Notes: generated by a model not told the origin, from the letters alone. 64,000 nt of DNA from Stenotrophomonas sp. MMGLT7 (GCF_021168555.1 NZ_JAJOZS010000001.1:186001-250000); one strand, 5' to 3'; positions 16,929-25,731 are shown, counted from the first letter of the stretch. Made by a program: numbers and translations.

Positions 16929-19900
16929 ATGCAATCCGCTCCACCGCGCTGGCGCACCGTCGCCCCTGCCCTGCTCGCCCTCAGCATCGCCGCCGCGCTT
17001 GCGCCGCTGGCCCTCGTTTCGCCGGCCCATGCGCAGGAAACGGCGCAGGACGACGTTCGCCGTTACGACATCCCGGCGCAGCCGCTGGCCTCGGCGGCAC
17101 GCGAGTACGGCCGCATCTCGGGCCTGCAGGTGGTGTTCCGCACCCGCGTCGCCGACGACCTGCGCGCCAGCGCGGTGGAGGGCGCGTTCGGCGCGGACGA
17201 GGCGTTGCGGCGCCTGCTGGCAGGCACCGGCCTGGTGGCTCGGCAAGTGGGTGGCGGCACGGTGGCATTGGAGGCCGGCGCGGACGCGACGGCGCCAGGC
17301 CAGCAACGGAGCTCGGTGACCACCGATGCCTTGAGCGTCGGCGGCGGCCGCGTCGACGATGCCGGCGGCGCCGAACGCGACCAGCGCGGCTACGACGACG
17401 TCTACGACCTGGACATCTCCAGCACCTACATCGGCCGGGCCGAGATCGAGCGCTACAAGGGCAAGACCCCGTCCGACCTGATCAGCGGCGTACCCGGCGT
17501 GTTCAGCGGCGACGCCCGCAACAGCGGCGCGCTGGACCTCAACATCCGTGGCATCCAGGGGCCTGGGCGCGTCCCGGTGACCATCGACGGCACCGAGCAG
17601 GCGCTGACGGTCTGGCGCGGCTACAACGGCGCCAGCAATCGCAACTACATCGATCCGTTCCTGATCGGCGGCGTGCAGATACTCAAGGGACCATCGCTGA
17701 CCCGCAACGTCACCACCGGCATCGGCGGCGCGATGGTGGTCAATACGCTGGACGTGGACGACATCCTCGACGAGGGCCAGACCTTCGGTGGCGAACTCAA
17801 GGTCGAGGGCAGCAGCAATGCGGTCTCCCCACGCCTGCCGACGCTGCATACCGGCGAGGACTACCGCACGGTCGAAGGCTTCCCGCAGGCCACCCCGAAC
17901 ATCCCATACACCGATCGCACCCTGCTGGTGGATCCCAAGCACGGAGGCGGCGGCTACGACGTGTTCGCCGGCGAGGACTATGCCTATCGGCTGGCGCTGG
18001 GCTGGCGGCCCAGCGAGAACCTCGACCTGCTCGCCGCCTACGCCTACCGCGATCGCGGCAACTACTACGCCGGCAAGCACGGCAGCGGCTACTACTCCAA
18101 GGCGAGAAGCAACTCCGCCGACGACTACATCCTGTCGATGGCCAACTACTGGCTGCCCGGCGACGAGGTGGCCAACACCTCCAGCCAGATGGAATCCTGG
18201 CTGTTCAAGGCCACCTGGCGGCCGACCGACGACCAGGCGCTGCAGCTGGGCTATCGCGACAGTCTCTCGCACTACGGCGAGGTGATGCCCTCGCGCATCA
18301 TCGAGTCCGAGGACCGTGCGGCCATCCAATGGCCGTTGAGCCGGGTCGATGCCAAGGCCTGGAACCTCGAGTACAGGTGGCAGCCCGCGGACAGCCGCTG
18401 GATCGACCTGTACGCCAACCTGTGGCGCACCGACACGACCAGCGACACCTACACTGCCGGCGGCTTCCCGAACTACGCGCCGGGCGTGGCCGATCCGATC
18501 CTCAGGAACACCGCGCTGGCCAACGCGACCAACGCGCGCAATGGCATCACCCTGAGCAACACGATCCACCTCGCCGACACCCTCGACCTGACCCTCGGCG
18601 GGAGCTTCCAGCACGAGAAGCTGCGCTCGGACGACGGCTACTTCGGCGTCAGCGACGGCTGGCGCATGTACCCGCGTGCCGGCCGGCGCGAGGAATGGCA
18701 GGCCAACTTCGACTTCGAGTGGCGTCCGGTCGACTTCCTGACCGTGAGCGCGGGCGCGCGCTATTCCTCGTACTGGGCCTTCGACGATTTCCTCGATGCC
18801 CACGCGGGCGAGATCCGGCAGTCGGTCGTCACCGGCTACGACGTCCGCTATCGCACCAACGAAACCTACACGCAGCAGGAGCGCGAAGCCCTCGTCGCCG
18901 GCCAGCTCGCCGGCTACCAGGAACTGCTGGAGCTGGAGATCATCACCCAGGAGGAGTACGACCAGTTCGCCGCTGCCGCGCTCGAGAACGTCCCCACCAC
19001 CTACCAGGCGCAACACCAGGAATCCTGGCAACCGGATGCCGGCGGCAACTACACCAAGGCCGGCAACGTCTGCCTCAACGGCAGCCTGGACGGCCTGGCC
19101 TCCGCCGCCGGCGAAACCTGCCTCGCCAGCCCCGTCACGCAGACCGTGGACGCTACCGCGCGCAAGCGCAAGGACCATGGCTGGGTGCCGTTCCTCTCGG
19201 CCACGGTCAACTTCGGCGACTACAGCCGCGCCTACTTCCGCTACGGCGAGACGCTTCGCTATCCGAGCATGTTCGAGAGCACCATCGCTTTCTCGGCGGC
19301 CGTCAATCCGTGGGGCGTCGAGCCCGAACACGCCTACAACTGGGAGCTGGCGTACGTGCACGACCTGGGACACCTCGTCGGCGGCGACGTGATCGCCGAC
19401 GTCAAGCTGGCCTACTACGTCAACAAGACGCGCAACGTGATCGAACGCGACCCCAGCTTCAAGTTCGACAACATCGACAAGCAGACCCTGCGCGGCATCG
19501 AGTTCCAGGGCCGCTACGACAGCGGACGGTTCTTCACCGACCTGGGCATCAACTACAACCTGGAGAACGAGGTCTGCGACGAAAGCACCGCGGCCCTGTT
19601 GTCCAGCACCAACGGCTACGTCATCGGCAGCGGCCAGATCGTGCCGAACTGCGTCGACTACGGATTCGTCGGCGGCTACCTGCTGACCCAGAGCGCGCCG
19701 GAGCTGTCGGCAACCTGGTCGCTGGGCGGGCGCTTCATCGACCGGCGCCTGGAGCTGGGCAGCCGCATCACCTACTACAAGCAATACGAGAACCCGGACC
19801 TGGAGTGGTACCGGGAAAACTCGATCCAGAACAGTGGCGGCCAGCTGGTCTACACCTTCAACGTGCCGTTCTCCTGGGGCAGGACGGTACTGCTGGATGC

Positions 19901-20048
19901 CTACGCCAGCTATCGGCTGCGCGAGAACCTGAGCATCGAGCTGGCCGGTACCAACCTCACCGACCGCTACTACGTCGATCCGGCCACGCGTTCGACGATG
20001 GCCGCGCCTGGACGCACGCTGAAACTCAGTTTGACCGGGAAGTTCTGA
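16929..20048 (+). CDS. STN-domain TonB-dependent heme/hemophore receptor (HphR-like)
   Basis: 1039-residue outer-membrane receptor. Signal peptide 1-36 ending AHA-QE; STN signalling domain about 40-115 (YDIPAQPLASAAREYG), which marks a receptor that talks to FecR. Plug domain about 160-290 (PSDLISGVPGVFSG, LNIRGIQGPGRVPVTIDG); then a 22-strand-type barrel ending LKLSLTGKF with terminal Phe. RYPSMFEST and NPWGVEPEHAYNWELA correspond to the FRAP/NPxL region of heme receptors. A long insertion at about 632-750 and two Cys pairs stand out. The neighbours (hemophore, Slam, heme oxygenase, TonB) point to heme, probably delivered by the hemophore; the ligand is inferred. Confidence 0.88.
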   Translation: MQSAPPRWRTVAPALLALSIAAALAPLALVSPAHAQETAQDDVRRYDIPAQPLASAAREYGRISGLQVVFRTRVADDLRASAVEGAFGADEALRRLLAGTGLVARQVGGGTVALEAGADATAPGQQRSSVTTDALSVGGGRVDDAGGAERDQRGYDDVYDLDISSTYIGRAEIERYKGKTPSDLISGVPGVFSGDARNSGALDLNIRGIQGPGRVPVTIDGTEQALTVWRGYNGASNRNYIDPFLIGGVQILKGPSLTRNVTTGIGGAMVVNTLDVDDILDEGQTFGGELKVEGSSNAVSPRLPTLHTGEDYRTVEGFPQATPNIPYTDRTLLVDPKHGGGGYDVFAGEDYAYRLALGWRPSENLDLLAAYAYRDRGNYYAGKHGSGYYSKARSNSADDYILSMANYWLPGDEVANTSSQMESWLFKATWRPTDDQALQLGYRDSLSHYGEVMPSRIIESEDRAAIQWPLSRVDAKAWNLEYRWQPADSRWIDLYANLWRTDTTSDTYTAGGFPNYAPGVADPILRNTALANATNARNGITLSNTIHLADTLDLTLGGSFQHEKLRSDDGYFGVSDGWRMYPRAGRREEWQANFDFEWRPVDFLTVSAGARYSSYWAFDDFLDAHAGEIRQSVVTGYDVRYRTNETYTQQEREALVAGQLAGYQELLELEIITQEEYDQFAAAALENVPTTYQAQHQESWQPDAGGNYTKAGNVCLNGSLDGLASAAGETCLASPVTQTVDATARKRKDHGWVPFLSATVNFGDYSRAYFRYGETLRYPSMFESTIAFSAAVNPWGVEPEHAYNWELAYVHDLGHLVGGDVIADVKLAYYVNKTRNVIERDPSFKFDNIDKQTLRGIEFQGRYDSGRFFTDLGINYNLENEVCDESTAALLSSTNGYVIGSGQIVPNCVDYGFVGGYLLTQSAPELSATWSLGGRFIDRRLELGSRITYYKQYENPDLEWYRENSIQNSGGQLVYTFNVPFSWGRTVLLDAYASYRLRENLSIELAGTNLTDRYYVDPATRSTMAAPGRTLKLSLTGKF

Positions 20049-20128
20049 TTCCCGCTCGCGGATCAAGGAAAGTGAATCCTGCGGACACGGACGTCCTTGT
20101 TTGAACCCAACCATAGAAGGGCAATCTC

Positions 20129-20893
20129 ATGAAAACCCCAAGCAAACTCACCGCCGCCATGCTCGGACTGGCCGTCGCCGGCCTGCTGGGCAGCGCGCAT
20201 GCCGCCCCGTTCGTCGGCAAGTCGAGCAACGAGAGCTACGTCCACGTCGGCGAGTCCACGATCAACGGCGGTCCGCACCAGGCCGGACTGGCCGGCATCG
20301 CGGTGAATTCGACCGGCCTGAACAACCCCGTGGACTTCAGTGGACTGGCCAGCTACGGCGGTGCCGACGCGGTGAAGGTGCTGAACTTCCCTTACAGCGG
20401 CGCCCCCAGCAGCCACGACAACCTGGGCGTGTTCGCGTTCGCCCAGGTGGGCAGCGAGGACGTCTGGTTCGGCGAGTGGTACTCGCGCAAGGACACCGCC
20501 GATGGCCTTGCCACCCACACCGTGTACTTCATCGGCGACAAGGCCGACACCAGCGTCCCGACCTCGGGCGCCGCCAGCTACAGCGTGGTCGGCATCAACA
20601 ACCACAGCACCGGCAACCAGCTGACCGGCACCTTCAACGCCAACTTCGCCACCGCCAGGCTGACCGGGTCGATCCAGAACGCCGCCGGCTTCGCGGTCAA
20701 CATCGGCACGGCCACCATCAACGGCGATGCCAGCATCTCCGGCAGCAACGCCATCGCACGCCAGTCGGGAACGGCGGTGGCCACCGACGGCGCGGTATCG
20801 GGCCAGTTCTACGCCAACCAGGCCGCATTGGCGGGCATCGTCGATTTCGCCGGGGTCCAGTACGACACCGCGTTCGGCGGCGCCAAGCAGTAG
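20129..20893 (+). CDS. Hemophilin-like secreted hemophore, Slam/T11SS cargo (HphA-like)
   Basis: 254 residues. Sec signal peptide 1-25 (LLGSAHA cleavage), no lipobox and no Cys in the whole protein, so it should be a soluble secreted protein. The N-terminal half (26-145) holds His39, His50, His96 and His130, candidate heme ligands. The C-terminal ~105 residues look like the TbpB-type eight-strand barrel of Slam cargo (TGTFNANFATARLTGSI, GQFYANQAALAGIVDF, AFGGAKQ at the end). Slam lies 100 bp downstream and an STN receptor 80 bp upstream, as in the Acinetobacter HphA cluster. GAAGGG precedes the ATG. Heme binding is inferred, not shown. Confidence 0.8.
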   Translation: MKTPSKLTAAMLGLAVAGLLGSAHAAPFVGKSSNESYVHVGESTINGGPHQAGLAGIAVNSTGLNNPVDFSGLASYGGADAVKVLNFPYSGAPSSHDNLGVFAFAQVGSEDVWFGEWYSRKDTADGLATHTVYFIGDKADTSVPTSGAASYSVVGINNHSTGNQLTGTFNANFATARLTGSIQNAAGFAVNIGTATINGDASISGSNAIARQSGTAVATDGAVSGQFYANQAALAGIVDFAGVQYDTAFGGAKQ

Positions 20894-20904
20894 CGGCGCG
20901 AGTG

Positions 20905-20924
20905 ATCCGCCGATTGCGGATTTT
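20905..20924 (+). terminator. Small hairpin with T-run between hemophore and Slam genes
   Basis: ATCCGC-CGATT-GCGGAT followed by TTT, 12 bp after the hemophore stop. The short stem suggests a partial terminator or mRNA-end stabiliser that would leave the hemophore message in excess of Slam. Confidence 0.45.
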
Positions 20925-20993
20925 CCCCAGGTGATTCGGGCAGGACAAGCCAAGGCCAAGCCAGTCCTGCTTCATCCTCTCAATGGCCTGTCG

Positions 20994-22493
20994 ATGCTTC
21001 TCATCTCCTCTGCGCGGCGTTTTCCGCGCGCCCTTGCCGGATCGCTGGGATATGCGTTCCTGGCCGTGTCCTGCTGTGCGGCAGCCCAGTCGCAGGACGA
21101 CACCCGCCGCCTGCTCGAACAACGCAGCCAGCACCAGGCTGCCGAGCGCGAACGCGAACTGCTCAAGGACGAACTGGATGCCGAGCGCCCGACTATCACC
21201 GTCGATGGCCGCTCCTACACCGTCCAGCACACCGCCAACGACGTCGGCCGTGCGCTGTATCTGTCCCTGCAGAACCGCCAGTGGGAGGCGGTTCGACATT
21301 TCCTGCAGGAGTACCTGACACTGCCGGACCGCGACCCGATGCTGGTCCACTACGCGCAGGGCGCCGTGGCCCGCAACCAGGGCCGCTATCGCCAGGCCGA
21401 GCGCGAGTACCGGGCGCTGCTGGCGCTCAAGCCGGATTTCCTGCCGGGCCGGCTGGAGTTGGCGCGGGTGCTGTTCGAGGACCAGCAGGACCGGGAAGCC
21501 GAGCAGGCGTTCGCATCGATCGAGGCCTCCATCGATGCCGGCGACCCCAAGACCGAGGGAGTGCGCAGCAGCATCGCCACCTTCCGCCGGGCCCTGGCCG
21601 AACGCCGGAGCTGGAATGGCAGCTTCGCGCTGGGGCCGGCCTGGAGCGACAACGTCAACCGCACCTCGGCCAGTTCCGTATGCCTGTACCTCGTGGGCGG
21701 GCAATGCTTCATCAGCCGCAGCATGCCCGACGCGATCACCTCCGCCGGCTACGACTACGACGCCAGCCTCGACCGCCGCCTGCCGCTGCGCGGACATCAC
21801 GGCCTGTACCTGCGCTCGCTGCTGTTCGGCCAGGGCTGGCGCGACAACAGCGCCTACAACGAACTGAACTCGATCACGCAGGCCGGCTACAGCTATCGCA
21901 GCGGCCGCCATGCTTTCGCGCTGGCGCCCTCGTTCGAGTACTACGCGCTGGGCAATGCCGCGCTGTACGGCGCCTGGGGCATGCACGCCGAATGGAGCTG
22001 GACGCTCTCGCCCAGCTCGCTGCTCAAGCTCGAGGGCGACTACAAGGACCTGCGCTACCGGCACCAGGACTACGCGCGCAACTACGATGGCGACACGCGC
22101 TCGCTCTACGCCACCTACTTCCGCAGCCTGGGACCGCGCTGGATGGTGTTCGGCGGCATCGACGCGGTGGACAGCGCGGCCGCGCAGGAGGCCAATGGCT
22201 ACCTGCAGAAAGGCGTGCGGCTGGGCGCTTCCCTGCAAGGCCCGTCGGGTTTCGTCGGCACATTGTTCGCCTCCTACCGCCGGCGCGACTACAGCGCCTA
22301 CAGCGTACCGCTGGGCGAGCGCCGCCACGACGACGAGCAGGGCTACACCTTCATCCTCAAGGCGCCACGCCTGGCCGTCGCCGGCCTCACTCCACTGCTC
22401 ACGCTGCGCCACAACCGCATCAAGAGCAACGTCGATTGGCTCTACGCCTACGACAAGAACTCCATCAGCCTGAAGTTCGAGCGTTCCTTCTAG
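20994..22493 (+). CDS. Slam (surface lipoprotein assembly modulator), type XI secretion outer-membrane protein
   Basis: 499 residues from the ATG at 20994, which gives a proper signal peptide (positively charged ISSARRFPR, hydrophobic core, AAAQSQ). TPR-like helical domain about 80-200 with the Slam signature FLQEYLTLPDRDPMLVHYAQ and GRYRQAEREYRALLALKPDF. C-terminal DUF560 barrel about 205-499 ending in a terminal Phe. Slam proteins move TbpB-like lipoproteins or hemophilins across the outer membrane. The adjacent barrel-tailed hemophore is the obvious substrate. A GTG at 20931 is an alternative start. SCC at 26-28 of the signal could be misread as a lipobox, but barrels are not lipidated. 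Confidence 0.88.
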   Translation: MLLISSARRFPRALAGSLGYAFLAVSCCAAAQSQDDTRRLLEQRSQHQAAERERELLKDELDAERPTITVDGRSYTVQHTANDVGRALYLSLQNRQWEAVRHFLQEYLTLPDRDPMLVHYAQGAVARNQGRYRQAEREYRALLALKPDFLPGRLELARVLFEDQQDREAEQAFASIEASIDAGDPKTEGVRSSIATFRRALAERRSWNGSFALGPAWSDNVNRTSASSVCLYLVGGQCFISRSMPDAITSAGYDYDASLDRRLPLRGHHGLYLRSLLFGQGWRDNSAYNELNSITQAGYSYRSGRHAFALAPSFEYYALGNAALYGAWGMHAEWSWTLSPSSLLKLEGDYKDLRYRHQDYARNYDGDTRSLYATYFRSLGPRWMVFGGIDAVDSAAAQEANGYLQKGVRLGASLQGPSGFVGTLFASYRRRDYSAYSVPLGERRHDDEQGYTFILKAPRLAVAGLTPLLTLRHNRIKSNVDWLYAYDKNSISLKFERSF

Positions 22494-22551
22494 CCAGTAC
22501 GAACGCCATTGTCTTTCCTCGCCCTCTCCCCCACCCCAACAAGCCATCGCC

Positions 22552-23154
22552 ATGAATGAAATCCTCACCCAATCCACCCGCAGCCAGCGCCTGAAGGCGG
22601 CGACCCACGAGGCGCACGACCGCCTGGACAAGCGCATCATGGCCGCGCAGCCGTTCGCCAGCCGCGAGAACTACGCCCGCTTCCTGCAGGTGCAGTACCT
22701 CTTCCACGTCGACATGGAAGCCCACTACCGCAACCCGGTCCTCGCCGGCGTGGTGCCCGGGCTGGCGGCGCGGCGACGGCTTGCGCAGATCGAGACGGAC
22801 CTGGCCGACCTGGGCAAGCCGCTCCCCGCGGCGGTTGCGCCTGCGCTCCCCGACGCCCACGGCGACACGCTGGCCAGCGGACTGGGCTGGCTGTACGTGG
22901 CGGAAGGCTCCAACCTCGGTGCGGCGATCCTGTTCAAGCTGGCGGCCAAGCTGGGATTGGACGAGAACTTCGGCGCACGCCACCTCGCCGGCCATCCGGA
23001 CGGGCGCGCGCGCCACTGGCGCGAGTTCACCGCCGCACTGGATCGCACTTCCCTCGATCCGGCGCACGAGCAGGCGCTGGTCGAGGCGGCACGCCAGGCA
23101 TTCGATCGCGTGCGCGGCCACGTGGAAACCTGCATGCCGCCGGCGGCAGCCTGA
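22552..23154 (+). CDS. hemO: Biliverdin-producing heme oxygenase (HemO type)
   Basis: 200 residues. Opens the heme ring to release iron, CO and biliverdin in the cytoplasm. Proximal ligand His22 in ATHEAHDRLD (aligns with His23 of Neisseria HemO). The distal helix motif GWLYVAEGSNLGAAIL, with the flexible glycines over the heme, is present. It lies 58 bp after slam in the same direction and supplies the iron-release step of the locus. Regiospecificity cannot be told from the sequence. Confidence 0.93.
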   Translation: MNEILTQSTRSQRLKAATHEAHDRLDKRIMAAQPFASRENYARFLQVQYLFHVDMEAHYRNPVLAGVVPGLAARRRLAQIETDLADLGKPLPAAVAPALPDAHGDTLASGLGWLYVAEGSNLGAAILFKLAAKLGLDENFGARHLAGHPDGRARHWREFTAALDRTSLDPAHEQALVEAARQAFDRVRGHVETCMPPAAA

Positions 23155-23167
23155 TGCACGCGTACTC

Positions 23168-23581
23168 ATGAAGCCGACCCGCCATCTGTGGTTCTGCCTC
23201 GGCCTGTCGATGCTGGCGCTGGGCCTGGTCGGTGCATTGCTGCCGGTGATGCCGACCACGATCTTCCTGATCCTGGCGGTCTGGTGCTTCTCGCATTCCT
23301 CCCCGCGGCTGGAGGCGTGGCTGTTGAACCATCCCCGCTACGGGCCGCCGCTGCGGCTGTGGCACGAGCAGGGGGCGATCAGCCACAAGGGCAAGGCATT
23401 CGCCGCCACCGGCATGGCGCTGGGCTACGCACTTTTCTTCTGCGGCGCGCATCCTGGCTGGAAGCTGGCGCTGGGGGTGGGCCTGTTCTTCGCCGCCAGT
23501 GCCGCCTATGTCCTGTCGCGACCGGCTCCTTCCCCCCTCCTCCTCTCGCATCCAACGGAACACGACGATGTCCCCCATTGA
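23168..23581 (+). CDS. YbaN/DUF454 family inner-membrane protein
   Basis: 137 residues. About three to four hydrophobic segments (FCLGLSMLALGLVGALLPVMP, TIFLILAVWCF, AATGMALGYALFF, GVGLFFAASAAYVL) and the DUF454 motif LPVMPTTIFLI followed by CFSHSSPRLEAWLLNH. The family is of unknown function but often neighbours heme oxygenase and hemin transport genes. It starts 13 bp after hemO and its last 14 bp overlap exbB, so it is part of the operon. Confidence 0.85.
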   Translation: MKPTRHLWFCLGLSMLALGLVGALLPVMPTTIFLILAVWCFSHSSPRLEAWLLNHPRYGPPLRLWHEQGAISHKGKAFAATGMALGYALFFCGAHPGWKLALGVGLFFAASAAYVLSRPAPSPLLLSHPTEHDDVPH

Positions 23582-24290
23582 CGCCTCCCTGCCCGCCGAC
23601 CTCAGCCCCTGGCAGATGTTCCTGCACGCCGACTGGGTGGTGCAGGCGGTGATGATCGGCCTGGCCGCGGCCTCGGTCGCGACCTGGACGGTGCTGGTCG
23701 CCAAGAGTTGGGAGCTGGCCAGGATCGGCCACGCACTGCACGCAGCGCATGCCGTGCTGACGCGAACCGCGCTCCTGTCCGAGACCGAAGCCAATCCGCA
23801 CCTGGACGAAGGCATCGCCCGGCACCTGATCGCCGAGGCGCGCGCCGAACTGCAGCAGTCCGAGGGACTGGAGGACAAGGCCGGGATCAAGGAACGCCTC
23901 GCCTCGCGCCTGGAACGCGTCGAACTGGCCTACACCCGCCACCTGCGCAAGGGAACCGGCCTGCTCGCGACCATCGGTGCGACCGCGCCGTTCGTGGGGC
24001 TGTTCGGCACGGTGTGGGGCATCATGAACAGCTTCGTCGGCATCGCCAGGTCGAACACCACCAACCTCGCCGTGGTCGCTCCGGGGATCGCCGAGGCGTT
24101 GCTGGCCACCGCGCTGGGGCTGGTGGCCGCGATCCCGGCGGTGGTGATCTACAACCACTTCAGCCGCCGCCTCGCCGGGCTCAGGGGCACCCTCGGCGAC
24201 CTGTCGGCTGGCGTCCAGCAGATCGTCTCGCGCGACCTGGATCGGCGGCAGGCGCCCAGGGCCGGCATCCCGGCCGTCGGCGATCGTTGA
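23568..24290 (+). CDS. exbB: ExbB / MotA-TolQ family proton channel subunit
   Basis: 240 residues from the ATG giving MSPIDASLPADLSPW. Three transmembrane helices: about 23-45, 130-155 (LATIGATAPFVGLFGTVWGI) and 170-195 (GIAEALLATALGLVAAIPAVV). With ExbD it forms the proton-driven motor that energises TonB. The start overlaps the YbaN gene by 14 bp; exbD follows 11 bp after the stop with GGAGG between. Confidence 0.94.
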   Translation: MSPIDASLPADLSPWQMFLHADWVVQAVMIGLAAASVATWTVLVAKSWELARIGHALHAAHAVLTRTALLSETEANPHLDEGIARHLIAEARAELQQSEGLEDKAGIKERLASRLERVELAYTRHLRKGTGLLATIGATAPFVGLFGTVWGIMNSFVGIARSNTTNLAVVAPGIAEALLATALGLVAAIPAVVIYNHFSRRLAGLRGTLGDLSAGVQQIVSRDLDRRQAPRAGIPAVGDR

Positions 24291-24301
24291 AGGAGGCGCC
24301 C

Positions 24302-24727
24302 ATGGCGATCAAGACGAGCGACCGCGACGAGGGCCTGGACCTGGACGAGAACCATGAGATCAACGTCACCCCCTTCATCGACGTGATGCTGGTGCTGCTG
24401 ATCATCTTCATGGTGGCCGCGCCGCTGGCGACGGTCGACGTCCCCGTCGACCTGCCGGCCAGTACCGCGCAACCGCAGCCCAGGGACCGCGAGCCGGTCT
24501 ACCTGACGGTGAAGGAAGACCTGTCGCTGAGCTTGAACCAGGACCCGGTCACGCTGGACGACCTGCGGACCCGGCTGGACGCACAGACCCACGGCGACCG
24601 CGATGAACGCATCTTCCTGCGCGCCGACAAGGGCGTGCCCTACGGCGAGCTGATGACGACGATGAACGCCCTGCGCGAGGCCGGCTACCTGAAGGTGGCG
24701 CTGGTGGGGCTGGAGCAGCCCGGCTGA
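24302..24727 (+). CDS. exbD: ExbD / TolR family protein
   Basis: 141 residues. Single N-terminal transmembrane helix with the essential membrane aspartate at Asp27 (INVTPFIDVMLVLL; Asp25 in E. coli ExbD), then a periplasmic domain ending ALREAGYLKVALVGLEQPG. AAGGAGG lies just upstream of the ATG. Its stop and the tonB ATG share one base. Confidence 0.94.
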   Translation: MAIKTSDRDEGLDLDENHEINVTPFIDVMLVLLIIFMVAAPLATVDVPVDLPASTAQPQPRDREPVYLTVKEDLSLSLNQDPVTLDDLRTRLDAQTHGDRDERIFLRADKGVPYGELMTTMNALREAGYLKVALVGLEQPG

Positions 24728-25464
24728 TGGAGATCGCCGACAGCGCAGAGCTGCGACGCTGGATCGGCAGCCTCGGATTGGTACTGGCGGTGCATGCCAT
24801 CGTCATCGGCGGCGTGCTGTGGAGGCAATCGCACGATCCATCCCCGCCGCTTCCTGCTTCCGCCGAAGCGGTGATGCTGGAACTGGCGCCGCTGCCGACC
24901 GCCCCGCCCGCGCCGCCGACCGACCTGCCGCCGGGGCCCCCGCAGCAGGAACGGCGCAAGGCGCAACCCAAAGCCGAACCGACACCGATGCCGACGCCAC
25001 GACGCGTTCCCCGGCAGGAACAGGCGGAGGTCGCCGAGCCCCAGCAGTCCGACGAGCGGCACAACGACGAGAGCGCCGACATCGATGTCGCCCGCAGCAG
25101 CGCCCCGCCGAGCGTGCAGGCGCCGCCCGGCAGTCGCTACGCGGCCAGCCAGTCCTCGTCCGGCGGTGCCGGCCAGGCGCGAGCCACCTGGCAGGCGCAG
25201 GTGCTGGGCCACCTGGAACGCTTCAAGCGCTACCCTCGCCCGGCGCAGCGGCGACGCCAGGAAGGCGTCGTGCTGATGCAGTTCTCGGTGAACCGGCAGG
25301 GCCAGGTGCTGCAGGCCCGCATCGCCCGCAGCAGCGGCCACGAATCGCTCGATGCCGAGGCACTCGCCACGGTGCAGCGCGCCAGCCCGCTGCCGCCGCC
25401 TTCGGCGGACATCCCCGGCGATCCGGTGGAGGTGACCACGCCGGTGGAATTCTTCCTGCGATAG
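24727..25464 (+). CDS. tonB: TonB-family energy transducer
   Basis: 245 residues. One N-terminal transmembrane helix (about 12-33, WIGSLGLVLAVHAIVIGGVL), a long Pro-rich periplasmic spacer (45-115), and a C-terminal TonB domain at about 160-245 (ERFKRYPRPAQRRRQEGVVL, SSGHESLDAEALATVQRASP). It is the last gene of the overlapping exbB-exbD-tonB set and probably serves the heme receptor upstream. Confidence 0.93.
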   Translation: MEIADSAELRRWIGSLGLVLAVHAIVIGGVLWRQSHDPSPPLPASAEAVMLELAPLPTAPPAPPTDLPPGPPQQERRKAQPKAEPTPMPTPRRVPRQEQAEVAEPQQSDERHNDESADIDVARSSAPPSVQAPPGSRYAASQSSSGGAGQARATWQAQVLGHLERFKRYPRPAQRRRQEGVVLMQFSVNRQGQVLQARIARSSGHESLDAEALATVQRASPLPPPSADIPGDPVEVTTPVEFFLR

Positions 25465-25731
25465 CCGGCACGGTCGTCCGCTTGGCGGCGTTCGGTGCGG
25501 CGGGATCCTCCCGCACGTCGCCGGCCGTGCAGCCGCCGACGATCGCGGTCGTCCGCGCCTGCAGTCCGAACTGGACGCTGCGCCGTTACGACGCGACGTC
25601 TTGCTCCTCTTTTTCGTCCCCTGCATGGCCGTGTCCGTCCGTGTGTATAGTCGATGCATCTGCCGCCGGCGATGGTCGCACTCGCCGATGCCGTGGTCGA
25701 AACTCCCCCAAAGCACGAGAGAAGCACACAG

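Noticed and set aside
16746-20114. 1122-codon open frame on the minus strand across the receptor gene
   Set aside because: It mirrors the TonB-receptor gene; its translation is Val/Gly/Arg-rich with no domain, a high-GC shadow.
20994-21090. Lipobox-like SCC in the Slam signal peptide
   Set aside because: Slam proteins are outer-membrane barrels; an AAAQ signal peptidase I site follows at once and fits better.
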